A stretch of DNA of 64,000 bases, taken from NCBI RefSeq assembly GCF_007830735.1, contig NZ_VLLN01000002.1:1-64000 (forward strand), given 5' to 3'. The notes below the pieces were generated by a model. That model was not told the DNA's origin, did not search any database, and saw only the letters and a program-made list of their open reading frames with translations. Of this stretch, positions 44,711-55,316 are shown piece by piece; positions within the stretch are counted from its first letter, which is position 1; each line of letters opens with the position of its first letter. This DNA comes from Geobacter argillaceus (GTDB lineage: Bacteria > Desulfobacterota > Desulfuromonadia > Geobacterales > DSM-12255). The translations under genes were made by a program, and so were the position numbers.

Positions 44711-45480
44711 AACCGTTCGAATTCATCGGCAGACATCTGATCCGTTTTAACGAGATCGTCGGGGAGATGATCATTCTCCTCGGCCAGACCTTCTATTTTT
44801 TCAGGGAGATCCCCCGCAACCTGCCGAGCATCGCCACCCAGATGATGATCATCGGCTACGAAACCCTGCCGGTTGCCTCGGTCATGGCCTTTTTCGTCGG
44901 CATGGTTCTGGCGCTCCAGACCGGGGTGGAATTGAACAAATACGGCAGCCAGGACATCATCGGCGCCATTGTCGGCCACTCCATGGTGCGGGAACTTGGT
45001 CCGGTCATGACCAGCTTCCTGGTTGCCGGCCGGGCCGGCTCGGCCATGGCTGCCGAAATCGGCGTCATGAAGGTCTATGAGGAAATCGACGCCCTGAAGA
45101 CCCTGGACATCAACCCGGTCCGCTACCTGGCCATGCCGAGGCTCATTGCGTGCCTGATCTGCGTTCCGGCCCTCGTGGTATACTCGGACCTGATCGGCAT
45201 CACCGGCGGGGCGATCATCAGCAACCTGCATCCGCAGATTTTTGTGTCATACTACACCTACTATGACAGCCTGACCAACGCTCTAAAGATCAAGGAAGTG
45301 GGCAACGGACTGATCAAGGCAACTGCCTTCGGCGGGATCATCGCCCTGGTCTCATGCTACGTCGGTTTCAACACCAGCGGGGGCGCCCGCGGGATCGGGG
45401 TATCCACCACCCGTTCCGTAGTCCTTTCATTCATGCTGATTCTTGTTGCCGACTACTTCCTCACCCGCATCCTGATGTGA
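44707..45480 (+). CDS. mlaE: MlaE-type ABC lipid transporter permease
   Basis: A 257-aa integral membrane protein of the MlaE/YrbE family, the permease of phospholipid ABC transporters that work with MCE proteins. It has several hydrophobic helices and the family segments FFVGMVLALQTGVELNKYG, GSAMAAEIGVMKVYEEIDAL and a C-terminal TSGGARGIGVSTTRSVV. It is coupled to the upstream repeat protein and lies 24 bases before the MCE gene. The ATPase gene (mlaF) is not in this operon. Confidence 0.95.
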   Translation: MKPFEFIGRHLIRFNEIVGEMIILLGQTFYFFREIPRNLPSIATQMMIIGYETLPVASVMAFFVGMVLALQTGVELNKYGSQDIIGAIVGHSMVRELGPVMTSFLVAGRAGSAMAAEIGVMKVYEEIDALKTLDINPVRYLAMPRLIACLICVPALVVYSDLIGITGGAIISNLHPQIFVSYYTYYDSLTNALKIKEVGNGLIKATAFGGIIALVSCYVGFNTSGGARGIGVSTTRSVVLSFMLILVADYFLTRILM

Positions 45481-45504
45481 GGTTCGAAACGATAGGAGCA
45501 GTCC

Positions 45505-46575
45505 ATGGCATTTTCCACTGAAAAGAAAGTAGGCTTATTCTTTATCGTCAGCCTGATCATCCTTGGCGGACTTCTGGAAGTGGGTGAAAAATGGAACCCC
45601 TTCGAAAAACAGATCCGTTACCGGACCTATCTCTCCAGCGTCACCGGCCTCAAGCTCGGTGACCCGGTACGCTTGGTCGGGGTGGACGTGGGCCGGATCA
45701 AGGAGATCAACGTCAAGGATGAAAACGTCGAGCTTGTTTTTGACGTCAAACCGGGAACCCAGATCAAAACCGACAGTGTGGCCAGCCTCCGTCTCACCAA
45801 CCTCCTGGGGGGACAGTTCCTGAGCATCTCTCTGGGGACACCGAAGGCTCCTGTCCTGGAACCGGGCGGCACCCTGTACGGCAAGGACTCGGCCAACATC
45901 GACGTCATCGTCGACAACGTGGGCGCGCTGACCAAGGACGCCAAGACCTTGATCAACAACCTGAACCGGAACCAGGACGAGGTCCTGAAAAAGATATCGG
46001 CCATGCTGGACGATAACCGGACCAATCTGCAACAGAGCGTGGCCAATTTCCGGAGCATCACCGACAAAATTGACCGGGGCGACGGCTCATTGGCCCTGCT
46101 GTTGAACGACAAGGCGCTCTACACAAATGCCAACGATGCCATCGTCAGCCTAAAGAGTGTGACTACCAAGATCGATAAGGGTGATGGCACCATCGGCAGG
46201 CTGGTCAACGATCCGGCCCTGTACAACGATGCCAGGGAAGCGGTTGCCAGCCTGAAGGACGGGGCCAGGGAGATGAGCACCGGCTTCAAGGACATCAAGG
46301 AGATCGCCGGCAAGATCAACCGCGGAGAGGGGACGGCAGGCAAGCTGGTTAATGACGAGGCCCTTTACACCGAACTGCGCGACGCCTCCAAAAACATCAA
46401 GGAGATCAGCCAGAAGATCAATTCCGGCGAAGGAACCCTGGGCAAGTTGGTGAACGAGGACAAACTCTACCGGGATACCACAGCCGCCATGAAGAAGGTG
46501 GAAAAGGCGGCCGAAGGTCTGGGTGACAGCGGCCCGATCTCGGTCCTCGGCAGCATCATCGGCACGCTTTTCTAA
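45505..46575 (+). CDS. mlaD: MCE-domain lipid-binding protein (MlaD-like)
   Basis: A 356-aa periplasmic protein anchored by one N-terminal helix (about residues 9-22, FFIVSLIILGGLLE). An MCE domain follows at about 35-115 (GLKLGDPVRLVGVDVGRIKE). The C-terminal half has four copies of a unit like GDGTIGRLVNDPALYNDA, separated by helical stretches, longer than E. coli MlaD (183 aa). MCE hexamers form a lipid channel. AGGAG precedes the ATG. A MITE-like element starts right at its stop. Confidence 0.94.
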   Translation: MAFSTEKKVGLFFIVSLIILGGLLEVGEKWNPFEKQIRYRTYLSSVTGLKLGDPVRLVGVDVGRIKEINVKDENVELVFDVKPGTQIKTDSVASLRLTNLLGGQFLSISLGTPKAPVLEPGGTLYGKDSANIDVIVDNVGALTKDAKTLINNLNRNQDEVLKKISAMLDDNRTNLQQSVANFRSITDKIDRGDGSLALLLNDKALYTNANDAIVSLKSVTTKIDKGDGTIGRLVNDPALYNDAREAVASLKDGAREMSTGFKDIKEIAGKINRGEGTAGKLVNDEALYTELRDASKNIKEISQKINSGEGTLGKLVNEDKLYRDTTAAMKKVEKAAEGLGDSGPISVLGSIIGTLF

Positions 46576-46700
46576 GCAGGTTGCTGAAAAACAGCCATCT
46601 TGCCGCCGTCCTCGCGAGCCGCCTTGTGCGGCGTAGCGCTGCTACGCCTCCGCGGTGCTCGCTGCGGGTGCGACAATCTGACTATTTTTGAGCAACCTGC
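46576..46700. mobile_element. 125-bp MITE-like element
   Basis: Imperfect terminal inverted repeats GCAGGTTGCTGAAAAAC and the complement of TTTTTGAGCAACCTGC bound a 125-bp, non-coding, GC-rich segment with an internal palindrome GGCGTAGCGCTGCTACGCC. It starts one base after the mlaD stop. Size, lack of coding capacity and terminal repeats fit a MITE or REP cluster; no transposase of matching type is in the window. Confidence 0.7.
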
Positions 46701-46812
46701 ATGTTCCAGCTACCTTCTGGGCTCTGGATCAAACTGACGGCTTTCTTGTACGCTGTTTCTCTTTCATTTTCTTCTTTGCGGTAACCCTGATACTTACTTC
46801 CGGAGTACTGTC

Positions 46813-47676
46813 TTGCCTGACTTCCTGCAGATCGCCGTTGGTACGGTCACCATGCGGCCGTACGTTTTCGCCTTCTTTGCCGCCTTTCTCCTGGCTGCGG
46901 TCCCCCATATCGGCTGGCGCCGGACCCTGGCCTTTACCGGCTGCGGCTACCTGATCTCCTTTGCCTCCGAAGTCTCCTCCATCAACACCGGCTTCCCCTA
47001 CGGCTGGTACTACTACGTCGACAAGACCAGTGCAAAAGAACTCTGGATCGCGGGGGTGCCGTTCTTCGACTCCCTTTCCTACGTTTTCCTTTGCTATTGC
47101 AGCTATGCCACGGCCCTGTTCGTCCTCTCGCCACTCAAGTCCTGGCGCTGGCAACTGGTTCCGCTGGAGACCCGCGCCATCCGGAGATCGTTTGCCGCAC
47201 TCTTCCTCGGTTCCCTGCTCCAGGCCTACCTGGACATCATCATCGACCCGGTCTCGCTCCAGGGGAACCGCTGGTTCCTGGGGCAGATTTACGGCTATCG
47301 CGAGCAGGGGTACCATTTCGGCGTTCCCCTTTCCAATTACCTGGGGTGGTGGCTGGTGAGCGCGGCCATGATCTTCACCCTACAACGACTGGCAGCCTCC
47401 GGCAAGCCCACCGACAAGCCGCCGGCCGGGGTGGGGAACTTCTTGTTCAGTGCGCTCCTGGGGCCGATCCTCTACCTATCGGTGCTCGGCTTCAACCTGA
47501 CCATGGCCATGGTAATCGGTGAGATGACCATCGCGGTCACCGGCTTGTTCATCATCGTCCTGCCCCTGGCGCTGGTCGTCACCCTGGCGCTGCGCCGGGT
47601 CAACCGTTACACGAAGGATGAACTCGCCGCCCATATCAGGGACGTTCCCTGGTCTCCCGCAGCAGGGAAGCGGTAA
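46813..47676 (+). CDS. Carotenoid biosynthesis protein (CruF-like, PF04240)
   Basis: A 287-aa membrane protein with about seven hydrophobic helices and family segments ISFASEVSSINTGFPYGWYYY and DIIIDPVSLQGNRWFLG. Relatives include CruF and bisanhydrobacterioruberin hydratase, which hydrate carotenoid ends. No other carotenoid gene is in the window, so the substrate is open. A TTG start with CGGAG upstream is chosen; ATG at 46852 would lose 13 residues. Confidence 0.8.
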   Translation: MPDFLQIAVGTVTMRPYVFAFFAAFLLAAVPHIGWRRTLAFTGCGYLISFASEVSSINTGFPYGWYYYVDKTSAKELWIAGVPFFDSLSYVFLCYCSYATALFVLSPLKSWRWQLVPLETRAIRRSFAALFLGSLLQAYLDIIIDPVSLQGNRWFLGQIYGYREQGYHFGVPLSNYLGWWLVSAAMIFTLQRLAASGKPTDKPPAGVGNFLFSALLGPILYLSVLGFNLTMAMVIGEMTIAVTGLFIIVLPLALVVTLALRRVNRYTKDELAAHIRDVPWSPAAGKR

Positions 47677-47694
47677 AGCAATTCTTTCGCAGAT

Positions 47695-47734
47695 GCAAAA
47701 AGGCCCACCGGCAATGCCGACGGGCCTTTTCTGC
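47695..47734. terminator. Bidirectional terminator
   Basis: AAAAAGGCCCACCGGC and GCCGACGGGCCTTTTC form a stem with flanking A/T runs between the convergent cruF-like and pssA genes. Confidence 0.85.
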
Positions 47735-47751
47735 GCTATGCATGTAACGAG

Positions 47752-48543
47752 TTATTTCTTGCCGCCGGAGGCGATGGCTTCATGCCCCTTGTGCACGGCC
47801 TTCTCCAGGCGCCGGCGCCTGGGCCAGGTAACGAGGTAGGTAATCGGGCCGGACAGGATATAGCAGAGGAAGAACACAAACATCATGATTGCCGGCTCTG
47901 CGGCAATGATGATGATGAGCAGGACCGCCAGGACCAGGAACCCGAACGGCTGGCGCTTGATCAGTTCCGGGTCCTTGAAGGAATAATACTTGACCCCGGA
48001 GACCATCAGGAACGCCAGGAAGTAGATGAGAACCAGGATGGCCAGCTTTTTGTACGAACCGGGCCAGCCGAAATGGTAGAAAAAGATGACCGTTGACGAG
48101 ACCATGCTCGCCGCTGCCGGAATGGGAAGGCCGATGAACCGCTTGCTTTCGACGGTGTCCACCTGCACGTTGAAGCGGGCCAACCGCAGTGCCCCGCAGA
48201 CGACGAACAGGAAGGCCGCCAGCCACCCCAGGCGGCCGAACGGCTTCAGCGCCCAGGAGAACATCAGGAGGCCGGGCGCCACGCCGAACGCCACTAGGTC
48301 GGCCAGGGAGTCGTACTCCACACCGAATTTGCTGGTGGTGCCGGTTGCCCGGGCCACCTTGCCGTCCAGACCGTCAAACACCGACGACACCAGAATCCAG
48401 ATGGCCGCGGTCCGGTAATCCCCCCCCATGGTGGCCACCATGCTGTAAAAACCGGCAAAGAGGCTGCCAGTAGTAAAGAGATTGGGGAGGATATAGATCC
48501 CCTTACGCATGCTCTCGATTCGGTGGCTCTTTTCCTCGCTCAC
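47752..48543 (-). CDS. pssA: CDP-diacylglycerol-serine O-phosphatidyltransferase
   Basis: Makes phosphatidylserine from CDP-diacylglycerol and serine at the inner membrane. The 263-aa protein has the CDP-alcohol phosphotransferase signature FDGLDGKVARATGTTSKFG then YDSLADLVAFGVAP, within several membrane helices. A GTG overlapping the psd stop (GTGA) is the likely start. Psd acts on the product. Confidence 0.96.
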   Translation of the reverse strand: MSEEKSHRIESMRKGIYILPNLFTTGSLFAGFYSMVATMGGDYRTAAIWILVSSVFDGLDGKVARATGTTSKFGVEYDSLADLVAFGVAPGLLMFSWALKPFGRLGWLAAFLFVVCGALRLARFNVQVDTVESKRFIGLPIPAAASMVSSTVIFFYHFGWPGSYKKLAILVLIYFLAFLMVSGVKYYSFKDPELIKRQPFGFLVLAVLLIIIIAAEPAIMMFVFFLCYILSGPITYLVTWPRRRRLEKAVHKGHEAIASGGKK

Positions 48544-49202
48544 GGCAGTATCCCCAGCACTGTTTCGCCACAACGGGTCTTCTCACCCATGGCGACCTTG
48601 ATTTCGGTCCCCTTGGGAAGATATACGTCGAGCCGGGAGCCGAAACGGATCAGCCCGTACCGTCTTCCCCGTTCGAGTGTATCACCTTTTTTAGCATAAC
48701 AGACAATCCGACGAGCAATAAGTCCGGCCACCTGCACCACGACAATCTTCACTCCCCTGGCCGTCTCCAGGATGATGCCAAGCCGCTCGTTTTCGAAGGT
48801 GGCGCGTTCGTCCCGCACGTCCAGAAACTTGCCGGACACGTAGAAGGTATCAACCACCCGACCGGTAAGTGGCGCCCGGTTCACGTGCACATTGAAGACG
48901 GACATGAAGATGCTCACCTTGCTCATCTCCTGCCCCAAATGTTCCTCGTGGGCATCGCCCAGGTAGACGATGACCCCGTCGGCCGGGGCCAGCACGGCAC
49001 GTTCGTCACTGGTACCGGTCCGCTGGGGATTGCGGAAAAAGAAGACAATGAAGCCGGTCAGGAGCAGCAGGAAACAAACTAACGCAAGCAGCCAGGCAGA
49101 GCAGGTGCGCCAGTACAGAAAGGCAACAACGGCCGTGAACGCGGCAGCGATGGCAATGAACGGGAAACCTTCGACAGCTATCGGTGTATGTGTATTGCGC
49201 AT
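48540..49202 (-). CDS. psd: Phosphatidylserine decarboxylase proenzyme
   Basis: Decarboxylates phosphatidylserine to phosphatidylethanolamine. The 220-aa protein is of the short, archaetidylserine-decarboxylase-like type; the self-cleavage site is the Gly-Ser of RFGSRLDVYLPKG (the E. coli form has LGST), giving the pyruvoyl cofactor. Two N-terminal hydrophobic stretches anchor it. It is coupled to pssA. Confidence 0.95.
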   Translation of the reverse strand: MRNTHTPIAVEGFPFIAIAAAFTAVVAFLYWRTCSAWLLALVCFLLLLTGFIVFFFRNPQRTGTSDERAVLAPADGVIVYLGDAHEEHLGQEMSKVSIFMSVFNVHVNRAPLTGRVVDTFYVSGKFLDVRDERATFENERLGIILETARGVKIVVVQVAGLIARRIVCYAKKGDTLERGRRYGLIRFGSRLDVYLPKGTEIKVAMGEKTRCGETVLGILP

Positions 49203-49224
49203 AATACGGAGACACCTTCAGCAG

Positions 49225-49272
49225 AAAGGCCGGGCAAGGGCACTGGAAATTACCAACCCCGCCCGGCCCTTA
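49225..49272 (-). terminator. Possible terminator downstream of ilvC
   Basis: AAAGGCCGGGC and GCCCGGCCCTT are inverted repeats about 25 bases apart between ilvC and psd. The T run is short, so readthrough into psd-pssA is possible. Confidence 0.4.
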
Positions 49273-49292
49273 CGGAAAGTGCCGCTGTTCTC

Positions 49293-50351
<1,059 letters not shown>

Positions 50352-50375
50352 CTATTGCCATTCGGGATGGCTCGT

Positions 50376-50396
50376 GTAGGGGCGCTGCCGGGCTAC
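50376..50396. repeat. Degenerate GTAGGGGC REP
   Basis: GTAGGGGCGCTGCCGGGCTAC in the ilvC-ilvH spacer has the GTAG foot and a terminal CTAC but poor internal pairing. Confidence 0.5.
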
Positions 50397-50401
50397 GGTT
50401 C

Positions 50402-50893
50402 TTAACCTTTCCAACCTTTGGAGCCGCGACCGATAGCCACCGCCCCGGTCCTGACCAGCTCCTTCAGCCCCAGTGGCCGGAGCAGTTCCAGGATGGCATC
50501 GATCTTTGCCGGCGCGCCGGTTGCCTCGATGGTATACGACTTGGGGGTGACATCGATGATCTTGGCCCGGAAGATGTCCACGATCCTTAAGACCTCGGTC
50601 CGGCTGTCGTCCTCGGCCGACACCTTCACCAGCGCCATTTCCCGCTCGATGGCGCTGCCGTCCGTGAAATCGATCACCTTGATCACGTCGATCAGCTTGT
50701 TCAACTGCTTGGTGATCTGCTCCAGAATCTGCTCGTCACCGCGGGTAACCAGCGTAATCCGGGAAATAGCTTCATCATTGGTCGGCGCCACCGCCAGGGA
50801 GTCGATATTGAACCCCCTGCCGGAGAAAAGCGCCGCCACCCGCGATAGTACTCCGAATTCGTTCTCGACGAGAACCGAAATTGTGTGTGTCAT
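50402..50893 (-). CDS. ilvH: Acetolactate synthase small (regulatory) subunit
   Basis: A 163-aa regulatory subunit with an N-terminal ACT domain (TISVLVENEFGVLSRVAALF and GRGFNIDSLAVAPT), which binds valine in the characterised enzymes, and a C-terminal domain from about residue 80. It lies 25 bases after ilvB. Confidence 0.97.
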   Translation of the reverse strand: MTHTISVLVENEFGVLSRVAALFSGRGFNIDSLAVAPTNDEAISRITLVTRGDEQILEQITKQLNKLIDVIKVIDFTDGSAIEREMALVKVSAEDDSRTEVLRIVDIFRAKIIDVTPKSYTIEATGAPAKIDAILELLRPLGLKELVRTGAVAIGRGSKGWKG

Positions 50894-50918
50894 GGAAGAA
50901 CCTCCATCAAAAGGGTCA

Positions 50919-52619
50919 TTACGCGTTCAGCACCATCTCGTTCAGCGACGCCCCGGCAGGCACCATGGGGAGCACCTTCTCCTCCCGGGCGATCTTGAAC
51001 TCCATGATGACCGGTCCGGGTGTGGCAAACCCCTTCCTGATGGTCTCCTCCACCTCGTCATGCCTGGTGGCCTGAAAACCGGTGGCGCCGAACGCCTCGG
51101 CCAGCTTGATGAAGTCGATCGGCAGTTCCATGCAGGTCTGCGAGTAGCGTTTGTCGAAGAAAAGTTCCTGCCACTGGCGGACCATCCCCAGGAAGTTGTT
51201 GTTCAGGATGACGATCTTGACCGGCAGGCGGTTCTGGACCAGGGTGGCAATCTCCTGCATGTTCATCTGAAAACCGCCGTCGCCGCAGACCGCGATCACC
51301 TGCCGGTCCGGGAAGGCCGCCTGGGCACCCATGGCCGCCGGCAGACCGTACCCCATGGTGCCGAGTCCGCCGGAGGAAAGGAGGGTGCGGGGGCTGGTAA
51401 AGGTGAAGAACTGGGCGGTCCACATCTGGTGCTGTCCCACGTCGGTGGCAACAATGGCGTCCGGTTCCGAGAGTTCGCGCAGCTTCTCAATGACGTACTG
51501 AGGCTTGATGACCGCAGCGGCATGCTTGTAGGTCAGCGGATGCTTGGCCTTCCACCCCTCGATCTCGGTCTGCCAAAGTTTGATCCCTTCCAGGAACTCT
51601 GCCAGCTTGCCGGGATGCGCCTCGACCTCCTTGATCATCTTGGCGAGGACGTCCTTCACGTCGCCCACGATGGGGAGGTCTACCCGGACATTCTTCTTGA
51701 TGGAAGTCGGGTCCACGTCGATGTGGATGATCTTGGCATGGGGCGCAAAGGTGGAGAGCTTGCCGGTCACCCGGTCGTCGAAGCGGGCACCGACTGCCAC
51801 CAGCACATCGGTATGGGTCACGGCCATGTTGGCATAGTAGGTGCCGTGCATGCCGAGCATCCGCAGGGCATTGGGCGCATTTTCCGGATAGGCGCCGAGC
51901 CCCATGAGGGTGGTGGTCACCGGTACGTTCAGCATTGTGCAGAGCCGGGTCAACTCCTCGGAAGCATTGCCCAGGATGACGCCCCCCCCCACGTAGACCA
52001 CAGGTTTCCTGGCAGTCATCAGCATGGCCACGGCCCGCTCGATCTGCTTCGGGTGCCCCTCAACGGTCGGCTTGTAGCTGCGGATCTCGATGGTCTCCGG
52101 GTACTTGAACTCGGCCAGGGCGATCTGCACATCCTTGGGGATGTCCACCAGCACCGGGCCGGGACGGCCGGTACGGGCAATGTAGAAGGCCTTCTTCATA
52201 ATGGTCGGCAGTTCCTTGACGTCCCGGACCAGGAAATTGTGTTTGGTGCAGGGACGGGTAATGCCGATGATGTCCACTTCCTGGAAGGCATCGTTGCCGA
52301 TCAGGGCCGTGGGGACCTGACCGGTAATGATGACCAGCGGAATGGAATCCATGTACGCCGTGGCAATGCCGGTAACGGTGTTGGTTGCGCCGGGGCCGGA
52401 GGTGGCGATGGCGACACCGACCTTGCCGGTGGCGCGGGCATAGCCGTCGGCCGCATGCACGCCGGCCTGCTCGTGGCGCGGCAGGATGTGCCGGATCCCC
52501 TTGAAGCTGAATATTTCGTCGTAGATATTGATGACCGTGCCGCCGGGATAGCCGAAAACCGTATCGACCCCTTCCCGCTTCAGGCACTCCAGAAGCATTC
52601 GTGCTCCGTTTATTTTCAT
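50919..52619 (-). CDS. ilvB: Acetolactate synthase catalytic subunit
   Basis: Thiamine-diphosphate enzyme that makes acetolactate or acetohydroxybutyrate. The 566-aa protein has the catalytic Glu in ILPRHEQAGVHAADGYARA and the ThDP-Mg motif GDGGFQMNMQEIATLVQN ending ILNNN. The ATG giving MKINGARMLLECLK, with GAGGG upstream, is chosen. It forms the ilvB-ilvH-ilvC unit; ilvD lies upstream behind a REP-type palindrome. Confidence 0.97.
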   Translation of the reverse strand: MKINGARMLLECLKREGVDTVFGYPGGTVINIYDEIFSFKGIRHILPRHEQAGVHAADGYARATGKVGVAIATSGPGATNTVTGIATAYMDSIPLVIITGQVPTALIGNDAFQEVDIIGITRPCTKHNFLVRDVKELPTIMKKAFYIARTGRPGPVLVDIPKDVQIALAEFKYPETIEIRSYKPTVEGHPKQIERAVAMLMTARKPVVYVGGGVILGNASEELTRLCTMLNVPVTTTLMGLGAYPENAPNALRMLGMHGTYYANMAVTHTDVLVAVGARFDDRVTGKLSTFAPHAKIIHIDVDPTSIKKNVRVDLPIVGDVKDVLAKMIKEVEAHPGKLAEFLEGIKLWQTEIEGWKAKHPLTYKHAAAVIKPQYVIEKLRELSEPDAIVATDVGQHQMWTAQFFTFTSPRTLLSSGGLGTMGYGLPAAMGAQAAFPDRQVIAVCGDGGFQMNMQEIATLVQNRLPVKIVILNNNFLGMVRQWQELFFDKRYSQTCMELPIDFIKLAEAFGATGFQATRHDEVEETIRKGFATPGPVIMEFKIAREEKVLPMVPAGASLNEMVLNA

Positions 52620-52633
52620 ATATATGTCCCTCT

Positions 52634-52689
52634 GTAGGGGCAAACCTTGTGTTTGCCCTGAACATGGGCGATCACAAGGATCACCCCTA
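52634..52689. repeat. GTAGGGGC-type REP pair (GTAG...CTAC)
   Basis: GTAGGGGCAAACCTTGTG with GTTTGCCC forms one hairpin, and GATCACAAGGATCACCCCTAC ends the element with the inverted foot. It lies 15 bases upstream of the ilvB start in the ilvD-ilvB gap. Confidence 0.7.
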
Positions 52690-52698
52690 CAATCATGG

Positions 52699-54360
52699 TT
52701 ATTCCGCCGTGGTTACCGCACCGGTATGGGCCGAGGTCACCACCTTGGCATACCTGGCCAGCCAGCCGGTCCTGATCTTCGGTTCCGGGGCCGTCCAGCG
52801 CGTCCGTCGGGCCGCCAGCAGTTCGTCGTCCACCAGGAGCTGCAACTGGCGGTTGGGGATATCGAGACGTATCCGGTCCCCCTCCTCGATCAGGGCGATG
52901 GGTCCCCCCTCGGCTGCTTCGGGAGAGATGTGGCCGATGCATGGCCCGCGGGTGCCGCCGGAAAAGCGTCCGTCGGTGATCAGCGCCACCGAATCGCCGA
53001 GCCCCATCCCCATAATGGCGGCCGTCGGAGCCAGCATCTCCCGCATCCCCGGACCACCCTTCGGCCCCTCGTACCGGATCACCACCACATCGCCGGACGT
53101 GATCCGGCCTTCCATGATGGCAGCCATGGCAGCCTCCTCGGAATCGAAGCAGCGGGCCGTCCCTTCGAACTGCATCATGGCCGCTGACACGCCGGACTGC
53201 TTGACAACCGCCCCCTTCGGCGCAATGTTGCCGAAGAGGACAGCTATCCCTCCTTCCTGCTTGACCGGGTTGTCGAGCGGCCGAATAACCGTTTCGTCGA
53301 CATTTTCGACACTGGCAGCCAGCTGCAGGGTCGAAATACCCAGTACCGTAGGATTGTCTTTGATTTTGTTGCCTAACTGTTTGAGCACGCCGGCCACGCC
53401 GCCGGCCGTGTCCAGGTCCTCCATGAAATGCTCGCCGGCCGGGTTCATGGACGCCAGCTGCGGGGTCTCCTTGGCCAATTGGTCGAAGGTCTCCAGCGGC
53501 AAGTCGACTCCTGCCTCGCGGGCGATGGCCAGCAGGTGGAGAACCGTATTGGACGAGCCTCCCAGGGCCAGGTCGACCCGGATGGCGTTTTCGAAGGCAG
53601 CGCGGGTCAGGATGCTCCGCGGGGTCACATTGTTCTGTACCAGCTCGACGATCCGCTCGCCGGAGGCAAAGGCGATCCGCCGCTTCAGCGCCGACACCGC
53701 CAGGGCCGTGCCGCAGCGGGGCAGACTCATCCCCAGGGTCTCGGTCAGGATCGCCATGGTGTTGGCGGTGAACAGCCCCTGGCAGGAGCCCATTCCGGGA
53801 CAGGCGTTATCCTCGCAAACCTGGAGCTCCTTGGCGTCGATCACGCCGGCCTTGTAACGGGCCATCGCCTCGAAGGTATCGGTCACGAAGGAGTACTTGC
53901 GATCCCCCTCCCCCCGGCCGCTCATCATCGGTCCGGCAGTTACCACGATGCAGGGGATATCGAGCCGGGCGGCAGCCATCAGCATGCCCGGAGTGATCTT
54001 GTCACAGTTGGTCAAAAGGACCAGGCCGTCCAGCCGGTGGGCCTCGGCGACCGACTCCACCATATCGGCGATCAGTTCCCGGGTGGGGAGGGAGTAGTGC
54101 ATTCCCCGGTGCCCCATGGCAATGCCGTCACAAACGCCGGGGATACCGAAGAAAAAGGCATAGCCGCCGCCGGAGTGCACTCCCTTCTCGATGAACCGCT
54201 CCAGATCACGCATCCCCACATGGCCGGGGATCAGGTCGGTGAAACTGGTGGCCACACCGATGAACGGCTTGTCGAAAGCGCTCTGGGGAACGCCGGTCCC
54301 CTTGAGGAGCGCCCGGTGGGGGGTCCGCTCCAGCCCCTGCTTTATGGTATCACTGCGCAT
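52699..54360 (-). CDS. ilvD: Dihydroxy-acid dehydratase
   Basis: Iron-sulfur enzyme making the 2-oxo acids of valine and isoleucine. The 553-aa protein has cysteines in [12 protein letters not shown] and [20 protein letters not shown]. The ATG with GGAG seven bases upstream ([19 protein letters not shown]) is chosen. The 177-bp gap to tsaB shows no gene. Confidence 0.97.
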   Translation of the reverse strand: MRSDTIKQGLERTPHRALLKGTGVPQSAFDKPFIGVATSFTDLIPGHVGMRDLERFIEKGVHSGGGYAFFFGIPGVCDGIAMGHRGMHYSLPTRELIADMVESVAEAHRLDGLVLLTNCDKITPGMLMAAARLDIPCIVVTAGPMMSGRGEGDRKYSFVTDTFEAMARYKAGVIDAKELQVCEDNACPGMGSCQGLFTANTMAILTETLGMSLPRCGTALAVSALKRRIAFASGERIVELVQNNVTPRSILTRAAFENAIRVDLALGGSSNTVLHLLAIAREAGVDLPLETFDQLAKETPQLASMNPAGEHFMEDLDTAGGVAGVLKQLGNKIKDNPTVLGISTLQLAASVENVDETVIRPLDNPVKQEGGIAVLFGNIAPKGAVVKQSGVSAAMMQFEGTARCFDSEEAAMAAIMEGRITSGDVVVIRYEGPKGGPGMREMLAPTAAIMGMGLGDSVALITDGRFSGGTRGPCIGHISPEAAEGGPIALIEEGDRIRLDIPNRQLQLLVDDELLAARRTRWTAPEPKIRTGWLARYAKVVTSAHTGAVTTAE

Positions 54361-54537
54361 ATGCACGCTCCACTTTGGCCATCTGCACGGAAAAACTGTC
54401 AGTGCGTAAATAAGATTGTTGAAAATACTACAGGATAGAATCGGTGTCAACCGCAATGAAAATGGCACTATACCCATGTTTCGGGGGGTCAAATTTCAGT
54501 TTCGCGAAGACGGCCATCAGCGGCACAACCGAAGGGA

Positions 54538-55224
54538 TCAGGAGGCGGCCAACCTGGCCACTTCGGCCTCGGAAAGACGGTGGTAGACGGGATTGAGGAG
54601 GGGGAGCGGCGGAATGTCGCCCTGGGCAAAGGCAGCAAGGGCAAGTTGGGCGCCGGCAGAAGCGCGGGGAGTGTTCGCCGACTCCGGCGCAAAAATGGCG
54701 AGATCACCCAGGCGCTCCGCAATCAATGCACGGTAACGCACTGCCCCGTCGCCCACAAAGATGGTCGGCTCGCAGATCCCGTCGACAAGTTCGGCGGGCG
54801 GTACTGCCCGGACTGCCACCAGCGGTTCCGGCAGCTCACGGCAGCGGTAGATGCCTGCGTACACCTCTCCCTTGCGGGCGTCAAACAGTGCACATACCGG
54901 ATGGGCCGCCCACGGCAGATTCTGGGCCAGCATGGCCAGGGAAGAGAAGCCGACCGCCGGCTTTCCGGACGCAAGCGCCAACCCCTTGACCGTTGCCAGT
55001 CCGACCCGGATACCGGTGAACGAACCGGGACCAAACGCCACGCCGAACCCGTCCAGCTCGGCGATCGGCAGTCCGGCATCGGCAAGCAACTCCCGGATGG
55101 CCGGCACGAGCCGTGCCGCCGCTTTCTTGCCGGGAGAAAACAGGTACTCCGCAACAAACCGGGAACCGTCGCTCAGGGCAATGCTGCAGACATTGGTGGA
55201 GGTATCAACGGTGAGAAGTTTCAT
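54538..55224 (-). CDS. tsaB: tRNA t6A37 synthesis protein TsaB
   Basis: Partner of TsaD in threonylcarbamoylation of tRNA A37. The 228-aa protein has an ASKHA-type fold with KLLTVDTSTNVCSIAL at the N-terminus and FGPGSFTGIRVGLATVKGL. The ATG giving MKLLTVDTS is chosen; the 13 extra residues of the longer frame are only the translation of a heptamer array. Confidence 0.95.
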   Translation of the reverse strand: MKLLTVDTSTNVCSIALSDGSRFVAEYLFSPGKKAAARLVPAIRELLADAGLPIAELDGFGVAFGPGSFTGIRVGLATVKGLALASGKPAVGFSSLAMLAQNLPWAAHPVCALFDARKGEVYAGIYRCRELPEPLVAVRAVPPAELVDGICEPTIFVGDGAVRYRALIAERLGDLAIFAPESANTPRASAGAQLALAAFAQGDIPPLPLLNPVYHRLSEAEVARLAAS

Positions 55225-55230
55225 AAATCC

Positions 55231-55311
55231 GTGACTCGTGACTCGTGACTCGTGACTCGGCAAGGCACTGGGTCTGCATTTCCCAGTTACGAGTCACCAG
55301 TTACCAGTCAC
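55231..55311. repeat. Heptamer array with inverted half (unit GTGACTC)
   Basis: Four exact GTGACTC units (55231-55258) face four inverted units CAGTTAC, GAGTCAC, CAGTTAC and CAGTCAC (55284-55311) across a 25-base loop. It fills the rseP-tsaB spacer. The left half is perfect, the right half has drifted. Confidence 0.9.
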
Positions 55312-55316
55312 GGCTT

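Noticed and set aside
55225-55263. N-terminal extension of TsaB (MPSHESRVTSHGF)
   Set aside because: It is only the translation of GTGACTC repeats; the family start is the next ATG.
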